Assembly (NCBI GenBank): GCA_014529385.2
Contig: CM043955.1
Location: forward strand, 151,500,140-151,564,139
Length of the DNA stretch: 64,000 nucleotides
Direction: 5' to 3'
DNA from: Adiantum capillus-veneris
Lineage: Eukaryota > Streptophyta > Polypodiopsida > Polypodiales > Pteridaceae
Shown: positions 1 through 10,676 of the stretch, piece by piece
Position numbering within the stretch: position 1 is the first letter of the stretch
Layout: every line of letters starts with the position of its first letter
Program-made: the position numbers and the translations under genes
Notes under the pieces: model-generated
Told to the model about the DNA's origin: nothing
What the model saw: only the letters and a program-made list of their open reading frames with translations
The model's database searches: none

Positions 1-1020
1 GTTGTTCAGCTTCGGATTTTATTTCTTGCCTCTGAAGATTGATGATGAAGTTCGTTCTGTCTTCTAACTCTCCTTGGACAATGGAGAGCGTCAATCACCA
101 TCTCTAACTCCTTGGCCTTTTTGCTACGGCCAAGTGCTGCTGATCAGAGTCGTTCCATCATATCCTGCATTTGCCTTGCATATTCATTTACTTGCAGAAT
201 TACTTCGTCATTAGATTGCCAGTCTTCCTATCTTGTTAGCTGGGTTGATGTGCCTGTAGCCTCTAGTGTGTATCTCGGCTGTGTCGTGGCTGCTGGTTCT
301 TCTTGCCCTTGAGGCTGTGTCTGTTCCTTTTCCGCTTTGTCATCCTGAGGCTTTGTTGATGCCTCGGCCGTTTCATGCTGTGTTGAGGTAGAGGGTGCTA
401 GCTCAGACCTTGTTGTGTCCTTTTTTTTGCTTAGGTTCTTTCTCTTGTTGTTGCTCTTGTGTAGTGGTTGCCTGTTGTGCAGATTCTTCTCTTTTCCTGT
501 TCAGGCTCTTGTGTAGCTTCGGCTGCTTCAGGCTCATCTTCCTTCTCTTTTTGTTGCTCTTGTTGGTCAGCCTCTTGTGCAGATTCTGTCTCTTTGGTGG
601 ACTCAGCTTCTGTGGCTTTCTCTTTCTTAGGCTCGGCTTCTTTAGTTGGCTCTTTTGCGGTGTCTTTACCTGCAGAGGTGATGGTCTGGGCTTGGCATAG
701 GATTGTCCTGCTATTCCGTAGGTGGTGAAGTGAGTCAAGAAGACTCGTAACGTTGTTCGTGTTTTGTCTCTTCCCTTGCCGTTTCCTGAGCCTGTCTCTG
801 GTCCTCTGCCTCTTTTGCTTTCCTTGCCTCTTCTTGGTCTTCTTTCAACTTTAGGGTTTCTGTTTCTTAATACATTTTTTCTAAAGATTCTGTTGGATCT
901 TCAGCTTCTTTTCTAGTGTGATGATTTGTCGTTGGGCCCTTAAGTCCACTAGGCACCCATTTTTCAGGGTCCTTTCCTTATGCTTGTTGGCTGCATTGGT
1001 AGGCATGTTTTTCTCTGGTC
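1..1020 (-). pseudogene. Gag-like low-complexity ORF, edge of an LTR retrotransposon
   Basis: Read on the minus strand from about 1010, the sequence begins with a peptide containing NAANKHKERTLKNGC and passes, with frame changes and stops, into a long Lys/Glu/Gln-rich stretch that runs off the left end. The longest open piece is 403-738 (111 codons) and is almost entirely K, R, Q, S and E. Such charged, compositionally biased stretches are common in gag regions of plant Ty3/gypsy elements, but no zinc knuckle or retropepsin motif is visible here, so the assignment is by composition and orientation. It lies in the same orientation as gypsy element A, but A's polypurine tract lies at 2836-2849, so this is probably a different element whose body continues outside the window. 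The plus-strand frames over this interval are Cys/Ser/Leu-rich shadows. Confidence 0.35.
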
Positions 1021-1114
1021 CAATTTGCTTCAAATCAATTTTTGAACAAGCATAGATGCATAAAAACATGCAATGAACAAAACTATAAAGTCCAAACAAA
1101 TTTTTGCAACCAAA

Positions 1115-1700
1115 GTAAATAATCGCGATTATTTACATCTAAGTAAATTTTTCAACCTTTTGCAAACTTGGCATCACAGGCTTGAAGTATATACCAAATA
1201 CATGCTCTGAGTGAAATATGGGCTCATTTGGATGCAAAGGGTGAAAAATGGTCTCTGAAATAGTAGATATGAGGGAAATTTGAGATTTTGAGCTCCAAAT
1301 TGGTTCAAACTTGGCTAGTGGGCTTAACACATCATGTACTTTGGATGTATGATGGCAAAATATCAAAACTCCCCCAATTTGGCTAGAAAGTAAATAATTG
1401 TGATTATTAACTTTTCTACCAAAATCAACCATTTCTGGTATAAATTGGTTCTAAGCATTGTATAGACCCTGTGTATGAGATATGAGGTGATTTGGATCAA
1501 GAAATGTTGTCTATAACCCAAAAATTGGCTTGCAAAGACTTCTTTGCATTTTCTTGGCAATTTTCCAAGTTATAGGTGCTTATTTTGGCTCATACTTGAT
1601 TTTTGGCATGTAATAGGTGTGTACACATGATAGGTGAGGTGATGGTACAATTTCCAAGCAAAAATAGTGCAAAAAGGAAATAATCGTGATTATTTACAAC
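1115..1700. repeat. Three spaced copies of a palindromic motif (GTAAATAATCGCGATTATTTAC)
   Basis: A perfect 22-bp palindrome (core AATAATCGCGATTATT) lies at 1115-1136. Degenerate copies follow at about 1390-1411, where CGCG has become TGTG, and about 1677-1696 (CGTG), giving a spacing near 280 bp. A fourth, shorter copy lies at about 11527-11540 inside the probable 5' LTR of element A. The base changes fit CpG deamination of an originally identical motif. The rest of 1020-1826 is AT-rich with no gene I can support. Confidence 0.6.
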
Positions 1701-1826
1701 AGTGACAATTTTTTTGCAAAACTTACAACTTTTGACCTAGACACATTCTGAATGTGGTCAAGTTTCGTCATGCTGGCATCACTTTGTGCGTTGTCGACTT
1801 TGAAATCACCATTTTTGTTGACTACA

Positions 1827-2027
1827 CTACCTGTTGAGTTGGTCAATCAACTTTAAGGCTTTGGACTTGTCCGCAACATAGTCGTGAACTAGCTCATCCA
1901 ATTCTGGCTCATTTGGAGTCAGTTTGACCCCGTATGTCAAATTTGATGCTTTGCTACAGTTCAAATCCCATTTGATTTGGTTGAGCTGACAGACTGCTAT
2001 GGTCAGTTTTTGGTCGTAGGTCTTCAT
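1827..2027 (-). CDS. Short unassigned ORF (66 codons)
   Basis: This minus-strand open frame starts at ATG 2027 and reads as an ordinary mixed-composition peptide with charged residues near its C-terminus. I recognise no domain. It lies in a noncoding-looking, LTR-like stretch between the gag-like edge and element A's polypurine tract, so it may be a chance ORF or a relic of a retroelement leader ORF. Its composition is less biased than that of its neighbours, which is the only reason to list it. Confidence 0.15.
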   Translation of the reverse strand: MKTYDQKLTIAVCQLNQIKWDLNCSKASNLTYGVKLTPNEPELDELVHDYVADKSKALKLIDQLNR

Positions 2028-2039
2028 GCACTGCTCGGT

Positions 2040-2830
2040 TTCTAAGGTTGTTTTCTAGGGGTTTAGACTAGCTACTGGCCGTACAAAATGGATCATTGAT
2101 GAGTAAAGAACTTACCCCTCATGTCTAGTGTGAGACTGCGCTGAAAACGGGCAAGTGTAGACTCCGAAAAAGACGCACGAAAGAGGTTGAAAGCTCTCTC
2201 TGCAAAGACCGCAAGTGGAAATGAGGTGGTTTTAGCCTACCTTGGATATCTATACCCGGACTTACGAAACCAATTTTCCCCAGATTTCCCCGTTAGTCCT
2301 ACTAGGCCGTGAAATCTATGCTAGACTCAAAAATTTCCTTGATCGGATTCCTATAGCTCATTCTGCAAATATTTTGCAAAAGTAGGCTTGGCCGCCTAAT
2401 TTAGGCTTCCCGCTTCCATCTTCTAATTTCATTGAAAATTTTTGTGCTTGTTTGCCTTGTCTTTTTGATCACCATCGTGTCTTCCATTTTTTTAGCTGAG
2501 CTTCCTTGCTATTTATTATTAATTTTTGACTTGTTTATTGAAAAATCAAAGAAAATAGAAAAATGCTCTAAAAAAGTAAAGTGAAAATCCAATAATTAAG
2601 AAAATCCATTGAAAAACACAGTTGTATTGTTTTTTGTTGGATTTTTCTATTTTTAAGTCTTGTTATCAATAAAAATGATTAAAAATACCCAAAAAGGACT
2701 ATTTTTGATGATTTTCTAATAGTATATACACTATTTACACTCATCAGGAAGATATTATCAGTAAATTTTTCCTTGATCATGAATTATAAGGGCATTATTA
2801 GGTAATTTTGCAGAAAATCACACGTTAACA
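2040..2830 (-). other. Probable LTR sequence left of element A's polypurine tract
   Basis: This noncoding AT-rich stretch ends in ...GTTAACA at 2830, giving a minus-strand TG start directly after a purine tract, as expected for the 3' LTR of a minus-strand element. It contains a TATA-like run near 2250 on the minus strand. By eye I could not align it convincingly with the putative 5' LTR at 11282, so the left boundary is not set and the assignment stays provisional. I see no gene in it. Confidence 0.35.
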
Positions 2831-2835
2831 TCGAA

Positions 2836-2849
2836 CTTTTTCCTCCCTC
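2836..2849 (-). other. Polypurine tract of gypsy element A
   Basis: The plus strand reads CTTTTTCCTCCCTC, so the minus strand reads GAGGGAGGAAAAAG. This is followed six bases later by a TG that can start the 3' LTR. It lies just beyond the end of the minus-strand coding remnant (2879), where the plus-strand-DNA primer of an LTR element should be. Confidence 0.6.
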
Positions 2850-2878
2850 GTCAAGCATTTCCCTTAATTACTTAGTAC

Positions 2879-3640
2879 TTAGTCGCCTTCCAGCCCTCCT
2901 ATATGGCATACTCTGGGACGACTGTGTGCATGGGTTGAACAACCGTGTCTATGAATAGCCATGGTTGGCTCTACCATGTTTTGAAGATCAATGCAATTCA
3001 AACCACTATGATGTGCAAGAGCTGGGTCTTGAGTAATTAACTCGAGGGTTTCTGATGTCGAGGTTTGCTGCTGATGTCTTCCAAAGAGCATATCTTGTAG
3101 CTTGTGTGATCTTTGTTTGATTGTACCATCAGGATGCTTCAGCATTCTAATTTCTTGAGCTGTTGGTAGCACTTTTTGACTATTGTCAAGCTTTTTCTTG
3201 CCATTGGTAGCTTGGTCTGCTTGGTGCTGTATGGTGTGGTGGAGTCTTTTGAGACTTTACTTGCCATTGCTTGATTGGTTTTACAGTTTGTGGAGAAGAT
3301 AAGTGCTTCTTTTTCTTCCAAACCAATTTCATGTTAGGTTCCTTGCTCGGAGATGCTCGTCTGTGTGTTTTAACCCTTGGAACCTTCTTTTGTTTTGTTG
3401 GTGAAGTCTTAGGCACCCAGATTTGAATCGGCTTATCTTTAAGCTGTGCTTTTGGTACCCAAATTTTCCTGACTCCTTGCATGCTACTTGTAGCATTTGC
3501 TTGTCGAGGGGATGGAGAAGATCGATTACTTTGTAGTTTGGTCTGTTGATTGCTTCCTTTCCATTCCTCCTTGCTTGGTGCAATTGGAACAATGAGTTGC
3601 CCGCCTTTAGGTCATAGCTTTGGCTAATTTGTATCCCAAT
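2879..3640 (-). pseudogene. Element A: basic C-terminal tail with IWVPK repeats
   Basis: Downstream of PR2 the minus strand continues as broken coding sequence in overlapping frames (3592-3329, 3482-3186, 3172-2879). The middle frame is very rich in K, Q, P and T and contains two IWVPK-type motifs about 15 residues apart. The last piece (97 codons) is His/Ser/Thr-rich and ends at 2879, about 30 bp before the polypurine tract, so this looks like the true end of the polyprotein. The basic character would suit nucleic-acid binding, but that is inference. I recognise no named domain. Confidence 0.4.
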
Positions 3641-4270
3641 CTAATACTGCTTTGTATGTCCACATCCAGGGAATTCCAAGAATCATCGTCTCATTCATGT
3701 GTTCATCTGGTAAGCATAAAAACTGATGAGGACATGAACATCCATGTACTATCACGTTCAAGTTGACTACTCCCAATGGGAATTCCAAGAATCATCCTCT
3801 CATTCATGTGTTCATCTGGTAAGCATAAAAATTGATGAGGACATGAACATCCATGTACTATCACGTTCAAGTTGACTACTCCCAATGTTGGGGTTGGGTT
3901 CTTGTTGCATCCTTTGATTGTCGCTATTCCTACTGTCAATGCCTGACTTGTTACCTTTTTGTATGTGGAATAACTGACTGCATTTACTCTAGCTCTTGTG
4001 TCAACCAAAGCATTGGTGCTATGATTGTTGAGCTGCACTTTGATGCGCAGGTCCATTCCATCTAACCAGTCATCATCTGTTGAAACTACATCTTTAGGTA
4101 ATTTCCATTGTCGGTCATCTATTTCTAGTGTGTTGATGGGAATCGGTATCTGTTGATTCTTGAGAGCAACTTTCCATTTGAGTACCCAAAGCCGAGCTTC
4201 CTCTTGGGCTTCATCAATAACCTATTGTCGTTTAATCTTCCTTTGCTTGGCTGCATGCATTCTTTCTAGA
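3640..4270 (-). pseudogene. Element A: second retropepsin-like domain (PR2) after integrase
   Basis: In the minus frame that follows the integrase C-terminus past one TAG (at about 4223), the peptide contains DDWLDGMDLRIKVQLN, then ALVDTRARVNAVSY, and 60-70 residues later MILGIPWMW. This is the retropepsin pattern: catalytic D-T/S-G (here DTR, so the active-site glycine is lost), a hydrophobic body, and the closing ILG.PW segment. A 109-bp tandem duplication (3671-3888) shifts the frame inside it. Retropepsin normally lies upstream of RT, and element A has one there too (8224-8640), so this is an additional domain. Element B has the equivalent domain in the same place, which argues against a chance rearrangement. 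Confidence 0.7.
3671..3888. repeat. 109-bp tandem duplication inside PR2
   Basis: Two adjacent copies, 3671-3779 and 3780-3888, differ at only about three positions by eye. The unit is not a multiple of three, so the duplication breaks the PR2 reading frame. Its near identity suggests that it is younger than most other damage in the element. Confidence 0.9.
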
Positions 4271-4299
4271 AATTCATTCGTAAGCGGCAAATTGTATTT

Positions 4300-5650
4300 C
4301 TTTAAATGACATCCACTAATCCAATCAGCCATTGGTTCACCATCTAGGGTGGACAATTTACTGCTCCACTTGGGGATACATCTTCAATGATAAATGGTCC
4401 ATTTCCCTTTTTCTTAGACTTGAGAATGTGTTGCTTAAGGGAATAGAATAAACTAAGTCCCCTTTCTTGAAGGTTTTCGTGGATTAAGTGGGGATTAAGA
4501 AACTGTTTTTGTTTTTGCTTTTGTGCATAGATGTGAGCTACAGTAGTTAGCCTTTGCTTATCTAGTTTTTCCAATTCTTCAAGTCTCTCTAACAATTCAT
4601 GTCTAGTCCACTCAAGATTCGTTTCTACCCTTAATGTCGGCAACAAAAATTCTATTGGTAGTATGACATCAAGACAATAAACAAGGTTAAAGGGTGTAGC
4701 ATTTAAAGCTGTTTCGAATGAAACTCAATAAGCCCATAGAGCAGCATGGAGATTCATTTCCCAGTCTATCCTTCCTGAACTAACCACTTTAGTTAGCACC
4801 AAGCTAAGAATTTTGTTCGTATGCTCAGCTTGTCCGTTTGCTTGTGGGTGATAGGGAGCTGATTTGTTAAGGATGACCATAAACTCATTAAGCAAATACT
4901 CAATTACCTTATTGAGGAAATGAGTTCCCCAATCACTGACAATTTCTATTGGCAGTCCATATCTTGTGAATACACACTCATCTAAGAACGCAACAGTGGT
5001 TCTGCCATCATTATTTTGAGTTGCTTTAGCCTCGGTCCACTTGGTCAAATAGTCCGTAGCTACAATGATATATTTTGGGTTCTATAAGCAGGTGGCTGTA
5101 TTGGCCCAACAAAATCTATACCCCATTTTGCAAAAGCTCTAGCCCCCATCATTGGTCTTAAGGGCATGCTATCTACAAGTGTTGGCATTTTCGCTCGTTG
5201 ACAAGCATCACGCCTTCGAACATATTCTTTGGGATCTGCAAAAAGTGTTGGCCACCATATGCCTGCCATCAAGATTGCTCTTGTGGTGGTCTCACTAGAA
5301 AAGTGACCTCCATCTAATCCAGCATGTGCTTGTTCTATAATTGGAATATACTCGTCTGCATTTGCACAGAGATGCAAGTGTTGATATTTACCTCTCCGAT
5401 ACAATTGGTTCCCAATAAGAGCATAGTCTCTTGCTTCAGTTTCAATTGCTCTTTGACGGCGTTTACTTATATCCTCAAGAAATGTTTGGTTTGATAAGTA
5501 AGTAAACAGATAGTTCCTCCACTTAGGAACAGATGACATTTGAAACAATATTACATGAGGTATGGGTGTTTGTTTTTGACATTGAGGACAATCCTTTATA
5601 AAAGATCGAACATCACTCCTCATAGTCGGCCAAAATACTCCAAGTCTCAA
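4300..5650 (-). pseudogene. Element A: integrase
   Basis: This region would insert the cDNA copy into the genome. The N-terminal half (5650-5060) has the zinc-binding H..H....C..C region around GLDGGHFSSETTTRAI and WWPTLF, but the first Cys of the CDxCQ pair is replaced by Arg. The core follows in the next frame (5048-4725) with VSDWGTHF and PYHPQANGQAEHTNK, carrying the second Asp and the Glu of the D,D(35)E triad. The first Asp lies near the frame break around 5055. The C-terminal part (4646-4300) has KKGNGPF and, after another frame change, LDGEPMADWISG, typical of gypsy integrase tails. At least two frameshifts and one stop make it inactive. Confidence 0.8.
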
Positions 5651-5738
5651 AATTTATTGCATAGTATGGTCTTTCGCAAAGTGAAGTCCTACTATGGTAA
5701 CATGTGCTTGACTCAGGTACTGTTGTTTTTCTTAAGGA

Positions 5739-6990
5739 TTAATGCATAAGAACATTATTCCGTCTCAATTTCTTTTGTATAGCCTGCCAGCTAAGTAATT
5801 GATACATAGCCGATTGCTCGATTAGTCTGATTGTGATAGGAAGTGATATTTTTGAATCCACTTCAGCTATTGTCATCAATGACACAATTTTTTTCGACCA
5901 TCGAGGTATCATTTCTATGGAGAACAAATAGGCATCTGGTAGATCATCGTCTATACTTTTTAATGGCATTGATCATTCCTAATTCTTCCCTTTCGGTGGT
6001 GGTGTAATTCTTTTCCGCCATGTTCAATTGTCGGATAGCATAAGAAATAGGAATGTCAATTTTTCCGTCTCCTAGTTGAGCTAGTATACAACCGATATCA
6101 AAATTGGAAGCATCTACAAGTATGTGGAATATCTTATTCCAATCTGGTGCTTTCAATATTGGAGCTGAGGTAAGAGCTTGCTTAAGCTTCATGAAGGATT
6201 CTTCACATGCCTCAGTCCACTCAAAGTGTGTTATCAAGCTATATATGGGTTTTGCAATTATAGCGTACATGTAGATGAACCTTTGGTAATACCCACAATG
6301 GCCCATGAAGGCTTGTACCTCCTTGACTGTTGTTGGTCTAGGAAAATCAGCAATGACATGAATTTTTTCAATATCAGTAGCTATGCCATTTTTAGACACT
6401 ATATGTCCAAGAATTTTTCCTTGTCTACCCATGAATGTGCTCTTTTCAGGATTTAAGCAAATCCTATAAAATCTACATTTTTCAAATACCTTTTTGAGGT
6501 GTTCAAAATGATTAGCCCGGATTGATGAATGTAAGCATAGATAATCCATATATAATTCTAAGAATTTCCTAAGGTATTTTTTAAGAGCATGGCTCATCAA
6601 CCTTTGAAATGTGGCTCGAGCATTAGTTAACCCAAACGGCATAACCTGATAGGCAAAAATACCCCATTCTGTTGCGAAGCAATTTTATGTTGATCTTTTG
6701 GGTCAACCAAAAGTTGATTGTATCCCGAAAATCCATCTAAGAAACTATAAGCTTCTTTTCCTGCAACTCTTTCTAAAACATGCTCAGTGATTGGATGAGG
6801 AAAGTTGTCTCTAATGGTAGTTGCATTCACTTTTTTGAGATTAACACACACTCGTAATTTTCCATTCTTCTTGGGTACTACCACAATTGGAGATACCCAA
6901 TCTATGTGTTCAATTTTGTAAATGAATTTAGCTTCCTTTAGTTTTTCAATCTCTTATCTTTGTGGCAAATGTTTCATTATACGTATATGG
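5739..6990 (-). pseudogene. Element A: reverse transcriptase and RNase H
   Basis: The fingers/palm begin near 6990 and show VVPKKNGKLRVCVNLKKVN and YSFLDGFSGYNQ. After a frame change at about 6650, MPFGLTNARATFQRLM follows, then a YMDY where the catalytic YxDD should be, so one active-site Asp is lost. The RNase H part has ILVDASNFDIGCILAQ and YTTTEREELG before the frame is lost again near 5945. The region would copy the element RNA into DNA and degrade the template. The sequence type (VPKKNGKLRVC, then SFLDGFSGY) is ordinary plant Ty3/gypsy. Confidence 0.85.
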
Positions 6991-7139
6991 CCTTTGTTTA
7001 CTTGGTTTCACATCATCTCTCATGGGTATGGTATGTTGACAGATTGGTGGATCAACACCCTTGAGATCCTTGTAAGACCAAGAAAAGATATCTCGGTATT
7101 CCTTTAGCAAGCTTATCAAGAGCTTTTTCCTTCTTTTGT

Positions 7140-7960
7140 TAGGTCATTCGCAATGTAAGCAGGTCTAGGTTCTTCTCCCGGTTCAGCCAGGTCTATCTTT
7201 TTAGCATTTTCAGGCCCTTTATAGGACTCGCTCTGTTTCCATAGTTCCTAACATTGTTCAACTATGATTTTCAAACTTGGAGAGTATACTTTTTGTAATG
7301 GGATGGAAAACTCATTACATCCTTACCATCCTCTTCCGTGGTTTTCATTTCGATCGTATATATCTCCTTTAGAGCTATTTTCAACTCTTGATATTTCTTT
7401 TTCTGCTCAACTCGGATCATGAGTGGTTTCTTATCCTGTGGGTTTGCTTGAGTATCCTTCCTTGATTTTCTCGATGTTTTTGACATTTTTGAATTTTTGT
7501 TTGAAGGATATTTGCCAGTGATTTTGTCCTTGACACAATCATTTGCATCTATCTGCATCAAGAATTGTGTTCTACTGGAGACTGATGGCATAGGTCGTGT
7601 TTTCACGTTTCTGGTGTCTCTTTTTCGTCTATACCATTTTTGTCTTCTTGATTTCTGGTTGGGAAAGTCAAAACTTTTCCTCCCCTCCTTTCAAGAGTAG
7701 CTTAGCTCTCATATGTTCTTTTTCTGACCCCGAGTCTTCTGAGGTAGCTGAGTGTTCATCTAACTCATTTGTTGCATCGTAGTAGAGGTCTGAAAAGTTG
7801 TTGAGCTTTCATTAATTCCTCGGGTTCCTCATCTTCGTCTTCAAGGTTGAGGATTGAAATCATTTGGATGGGAATTATGTCGTAGCCATCCTCATTGCAA
7901 AATTGAGTAGGCATAAACGTATTCACACATACATCCATGGTGCTAAAATTTGAGTCCACC
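7140..7960 (-). pseudogene. Element A: spacer between retropepsin and RT
   Basis: This is broken minus-strand coding sequence. The longest piece (7606-7271, 111 codons) is Lys/Thr-rich with DKKPLMIRVEQKKKYQELKI. Another (7959-7765) is acidic, with a run of E/D near its C-terminus. Gypsy polyproteins often carry a poorly conserved linker here. No domain is recognisable; the role is inferred from position only. Confidence 0.4.
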
Positions 7961-8223
7961 GGCTTCGTCTGTGCAGTCCCTTTCTAGAATACATTCTTCT
8001 CATTTTAAACTCCCATTTTTTGAAGCTCCACACATCCAAAATAGGAATGTCTTTGTTTAACTAGGATGGAAGCTTAGTTTCAGCCGAAGAGACTGAATCA
8101 AACTCTTGTACGGGTGTTTTCAAGACATCTCTATAAGTGTGATCTTGTTAGATTTACTCTTGTTATAGATCCCACTTGCTTCAAGTACAGATAATTGTTT
8201 TTCCAATCTTTGATAAGCTGTAC

Positions 8224-8940
8224 CTATCGCATGAAAGGTATTCCCAATATGATGTCATAATTGAGTTTTTTCCCAAAGTCTACTATGGCAAAAGTGTGTT
8301 GATATTCAATTCCACAAGAATTGACTATCACCTTTTCAAGCAGCCCTAATGGTCTCTCAATGTGTCCGTCAACCAATTTCAATTTCATTCGAGTTGGTCT
8401 AAAGGTGGCTGGTTGTCCCCAGGATTCCCATACTGCTTTAGTGGCTATGGCTATGCTTGCTCCACTATCCAGTATTGCCATGGTTTCAATGTCATTATAT
8501 TTCACTGGAAGGGTGGTGTTTCCTTCTTCCCCTTTGTAATATTCTCCGACTTTGTTCATGGGAACAAATCGAATCTCTTTGTTGTCCATTTCGTTTTTCA
8601 ATTTTTCCAATTTTTTTGAGATTAACCCCGTTATCCCCACCTTCTCTAGGGTTTTTTGTAGATCTTTCCATAAGTATGGTCTGAGTTTTAACAGTTATCC
8701 CAAGGTAAGAGTGCATTGGATGGGTGTAGACATGATTGAATGAATGTTGTCTAATTCTCGGGTCTGTTCAGCTCTTTTTACTTGAGTGGTCTTACACACT
8801 ATGGATTCATCTTCGTTATCTCCCAGGTAAGAAGGTAATGTTTTCAAGGTCAATGGTTTCGACATTTCTGAAGCTTCAGATCCGCAATCCCCATACAAGG
8901 ATTGTACATCCATGTTCATATGAGAAGGTAGGTTATCCAA
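8224..8940 (-). pseudogene. Element A: retropepsin PR1
   Basis: The canonical protease position in the polyprotein. The minus frame 8640-8224 shows TMAILDSGASIAIATKAVW, with the catalytic DSG, and ends in FGKKLNYDIILGIPFMR, the closing retropepsin segment. It would release the mature proteins of the polyprotein. The domain itself is open for 138 codons and keeps its active site. Flanking frames (8940-8695) are acidic/Ser-rich and lead in from the gag side. This domain and PR2 are clearly different in sequence (DSG against DTR, different bodies), so one is not a recent copy of the other. Confidence 0.8.
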
Positions 8941-8966
8941 CCAGACTTCTTCTATAGGAGCTAACT

Positions 8967-9540
8967 TTAGAGTGTCTCTCTAACTTTTTCCCATAAGTGT
9001 CCTGGCCAATCTTCCTCTACAAATGGAATTTCGTCTAAGGTATCCTCGCTGTCAAGCACTATAAGTTCTGGTTCTTTGTTTTCAAGGTGGGGTTCTGCCA
9101 CCACATCAGATTTTTCTTTAGTTTTCCTTAACACAAGCTCCTCACGTTTTGCAATACTTTCAAGCTTGGGTTTTTGTTTTTCCAACATTTCTTGCGTGAT
9201 TCTTACCAAATTTTGATAAGCTTCCAGCTTAGATGCTTCCAAGTCTGGAGAAGGATAGTTTTTCCATTTGTTTTCCATGTTTTTGCCTGCTTTAAGTTCT
9301 GCTTGGTAGGCTTCCAATGCAGCGTTAATAGGCTCAAAAATTTTATCAACCAGAGTGGATCCTCCAGATTTCATAGTTGTTTCCTTGATTTCACTTCCAG
9401 TTTCTTTCAACTTTTCCTAGAATAGCTTTTTTGCTTTCTCCTTGATTTCAACCCGTTGTTGTTGTTTTCTCATCTCATATCTTTTGCTTCTGCTTCTTTT
9501 GATTCTTTGAGAGGAAACTTTCGTATTTATGAATCATCAG
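8967..9540 (-). pseudogene. Element A: Lys/Glu-rich probable coiled-coil segment
   Basis: The minus frame 9410-8967 (147 codons) is dominated by E, K, L and A with heptad-like spacing, for example QEMLEKQKPKLESIAKREE, and ends in acidic residues. It lies between the zinc-knuckle region and PR1 in the polyprotein. A coiled coil is likely from composition, but I recognise no family. Upstream, 9540-9411 holds Arg/Lys-rich fragments in other frames. Confidence 0.4.
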
Positions 9541-9620
9541 AGGAGTTGTGTTTATTTTTCTTGGCATGGGCTCTAGTGATTACCTTGATTGGAACAATCG
9601 GTTCACTCTCTGATGAGCTA

Positions 9621-10676
9621 CTAGGTATCACTTGAATTACGTTTACTACTGTTTATCCTTGTTAAAGGATTTTTAGGACAATCCTCTGGAAAGTGTCCTC
9701 CCTTTTTGCAACATTGTATACAATAGGCTTCAATTGGCTTGAGGTTTTTGTCAGGCTCTGGACATTCATTTTTCCAATGATCATCTGCACCACAGTTGTG
9801 ACAGTTTCCCGTTCTTGGCTTAATCATGGGTTTGACCATGGGATGTCTGACACCTTGATTGGATACATAATACATTGATGCAAGCTTTGGTGGAGCATAA
9901 GTCACGATTTCTTCCATTGGTGGTGGATGTGAATTATACCAATCTCCTTCTACCATTACTGTAGATGGACTAGGCTCCGCATAGGGTGTAACAGGCACTA
10001 ATGCTCGTTCATCTATGACTCCTTCGGAGTGCATGTACTTTACAGGCACTACATTATGTCCTGGGTACGGAGGTTGTTGACTCAACACAGGTTGTGGTCT
10101 TTCCATACCCATTGGTGGTCTTTGAGCTTGGGCCATATTCGGATTATATCTATACATGGGTTGTCCTTGGGCCATATTCGGCTTATATCTATACATGGGT
10201 TGTCCTTGGGCCATATTCGGCTTATATCTATACATGGGTTGTCCTTGTGGCCTCATGGGCACGTACTGAACATTCCCATCATAATTTGGTATGAAGTAGC
10301 ACTCATGGGTCTCATGGTTGGTCCATTTACCCTCAATTTCACACCATTTTTGTGGCCTAATTGGTTGTCCCTGTTGAGGTATCCCTTGTCCTGGTCCCCT
10401 CATAGGTGTTTTTTACATGTTTTTCATCATGTCGTTTATCCTTTTGAGCATATCTTCTATGACTGAAAGTGGTGTTGTAGCAGCCGTTCCCACTTGTGCT
10501 AATCTAGTGGATGTTGTTTTCTCACATTGGTCATCCTTAGGGACATCTTCTTCGTTAGAAATATCACAATTGTCTCCTAAGTCAATAGCATCTAACACAC
10601 ACTCTTCTAGGGTTGTATGCTTTTTACTATAGAGTATAGCATGAAGTTCTTTGTTTAGCAGTCTCTCTAGAAACAA
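9621..10676 (-). pseudogene. Element A: gag with two zinc knuckles
   Basis: The structural gag part. Frame 10676-10413 gives an N-terminal piece with LLNKELHAILYSKKHTTLEE, a retrotransposon-gag-like pattern. After a stop and frame change, frame 10403-9621 (260 codons) is Pro/Gln/Met/Tyr-rich with a short tandem repeat, followed by CHNCGADDHWKNEC (a CCHC zinc knuckle) and a second Cys/His cluster, CIQCCKKGGHFPEDC. These bind the element RNA during packaging. Of the gag region, this frame is the best preserved. The leader from 10680 to 11261 has no gene I can see. Confidence 0.8.
10122..10238. repeat. 39-bp in-frame tandem repeat in gag (3 copies)
   Basis: Copies at 10122-10160, 10161-10199 and 10200-10238, plus a partial fourth, each encode QGQPMYRYKPNMA or a close variant. 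The first is slightly diverged. The length is a multiple of three, so the gag frame stays open. Confidence 0.9.

Noticed and set aside
395-728. Plus-strand Cys/Ser/Leu-rich ORFs that look like secreted or membrane proteins
   Set aside because: They are antisense to the Lys/Gln-rich gag-like frame and arise from its codon bias.
10029-10466. Plus-strand ORFs with repeated GLSLGHIRLISIH
   Set aside because: Antisense shadow of the 39-bp gag repeat.
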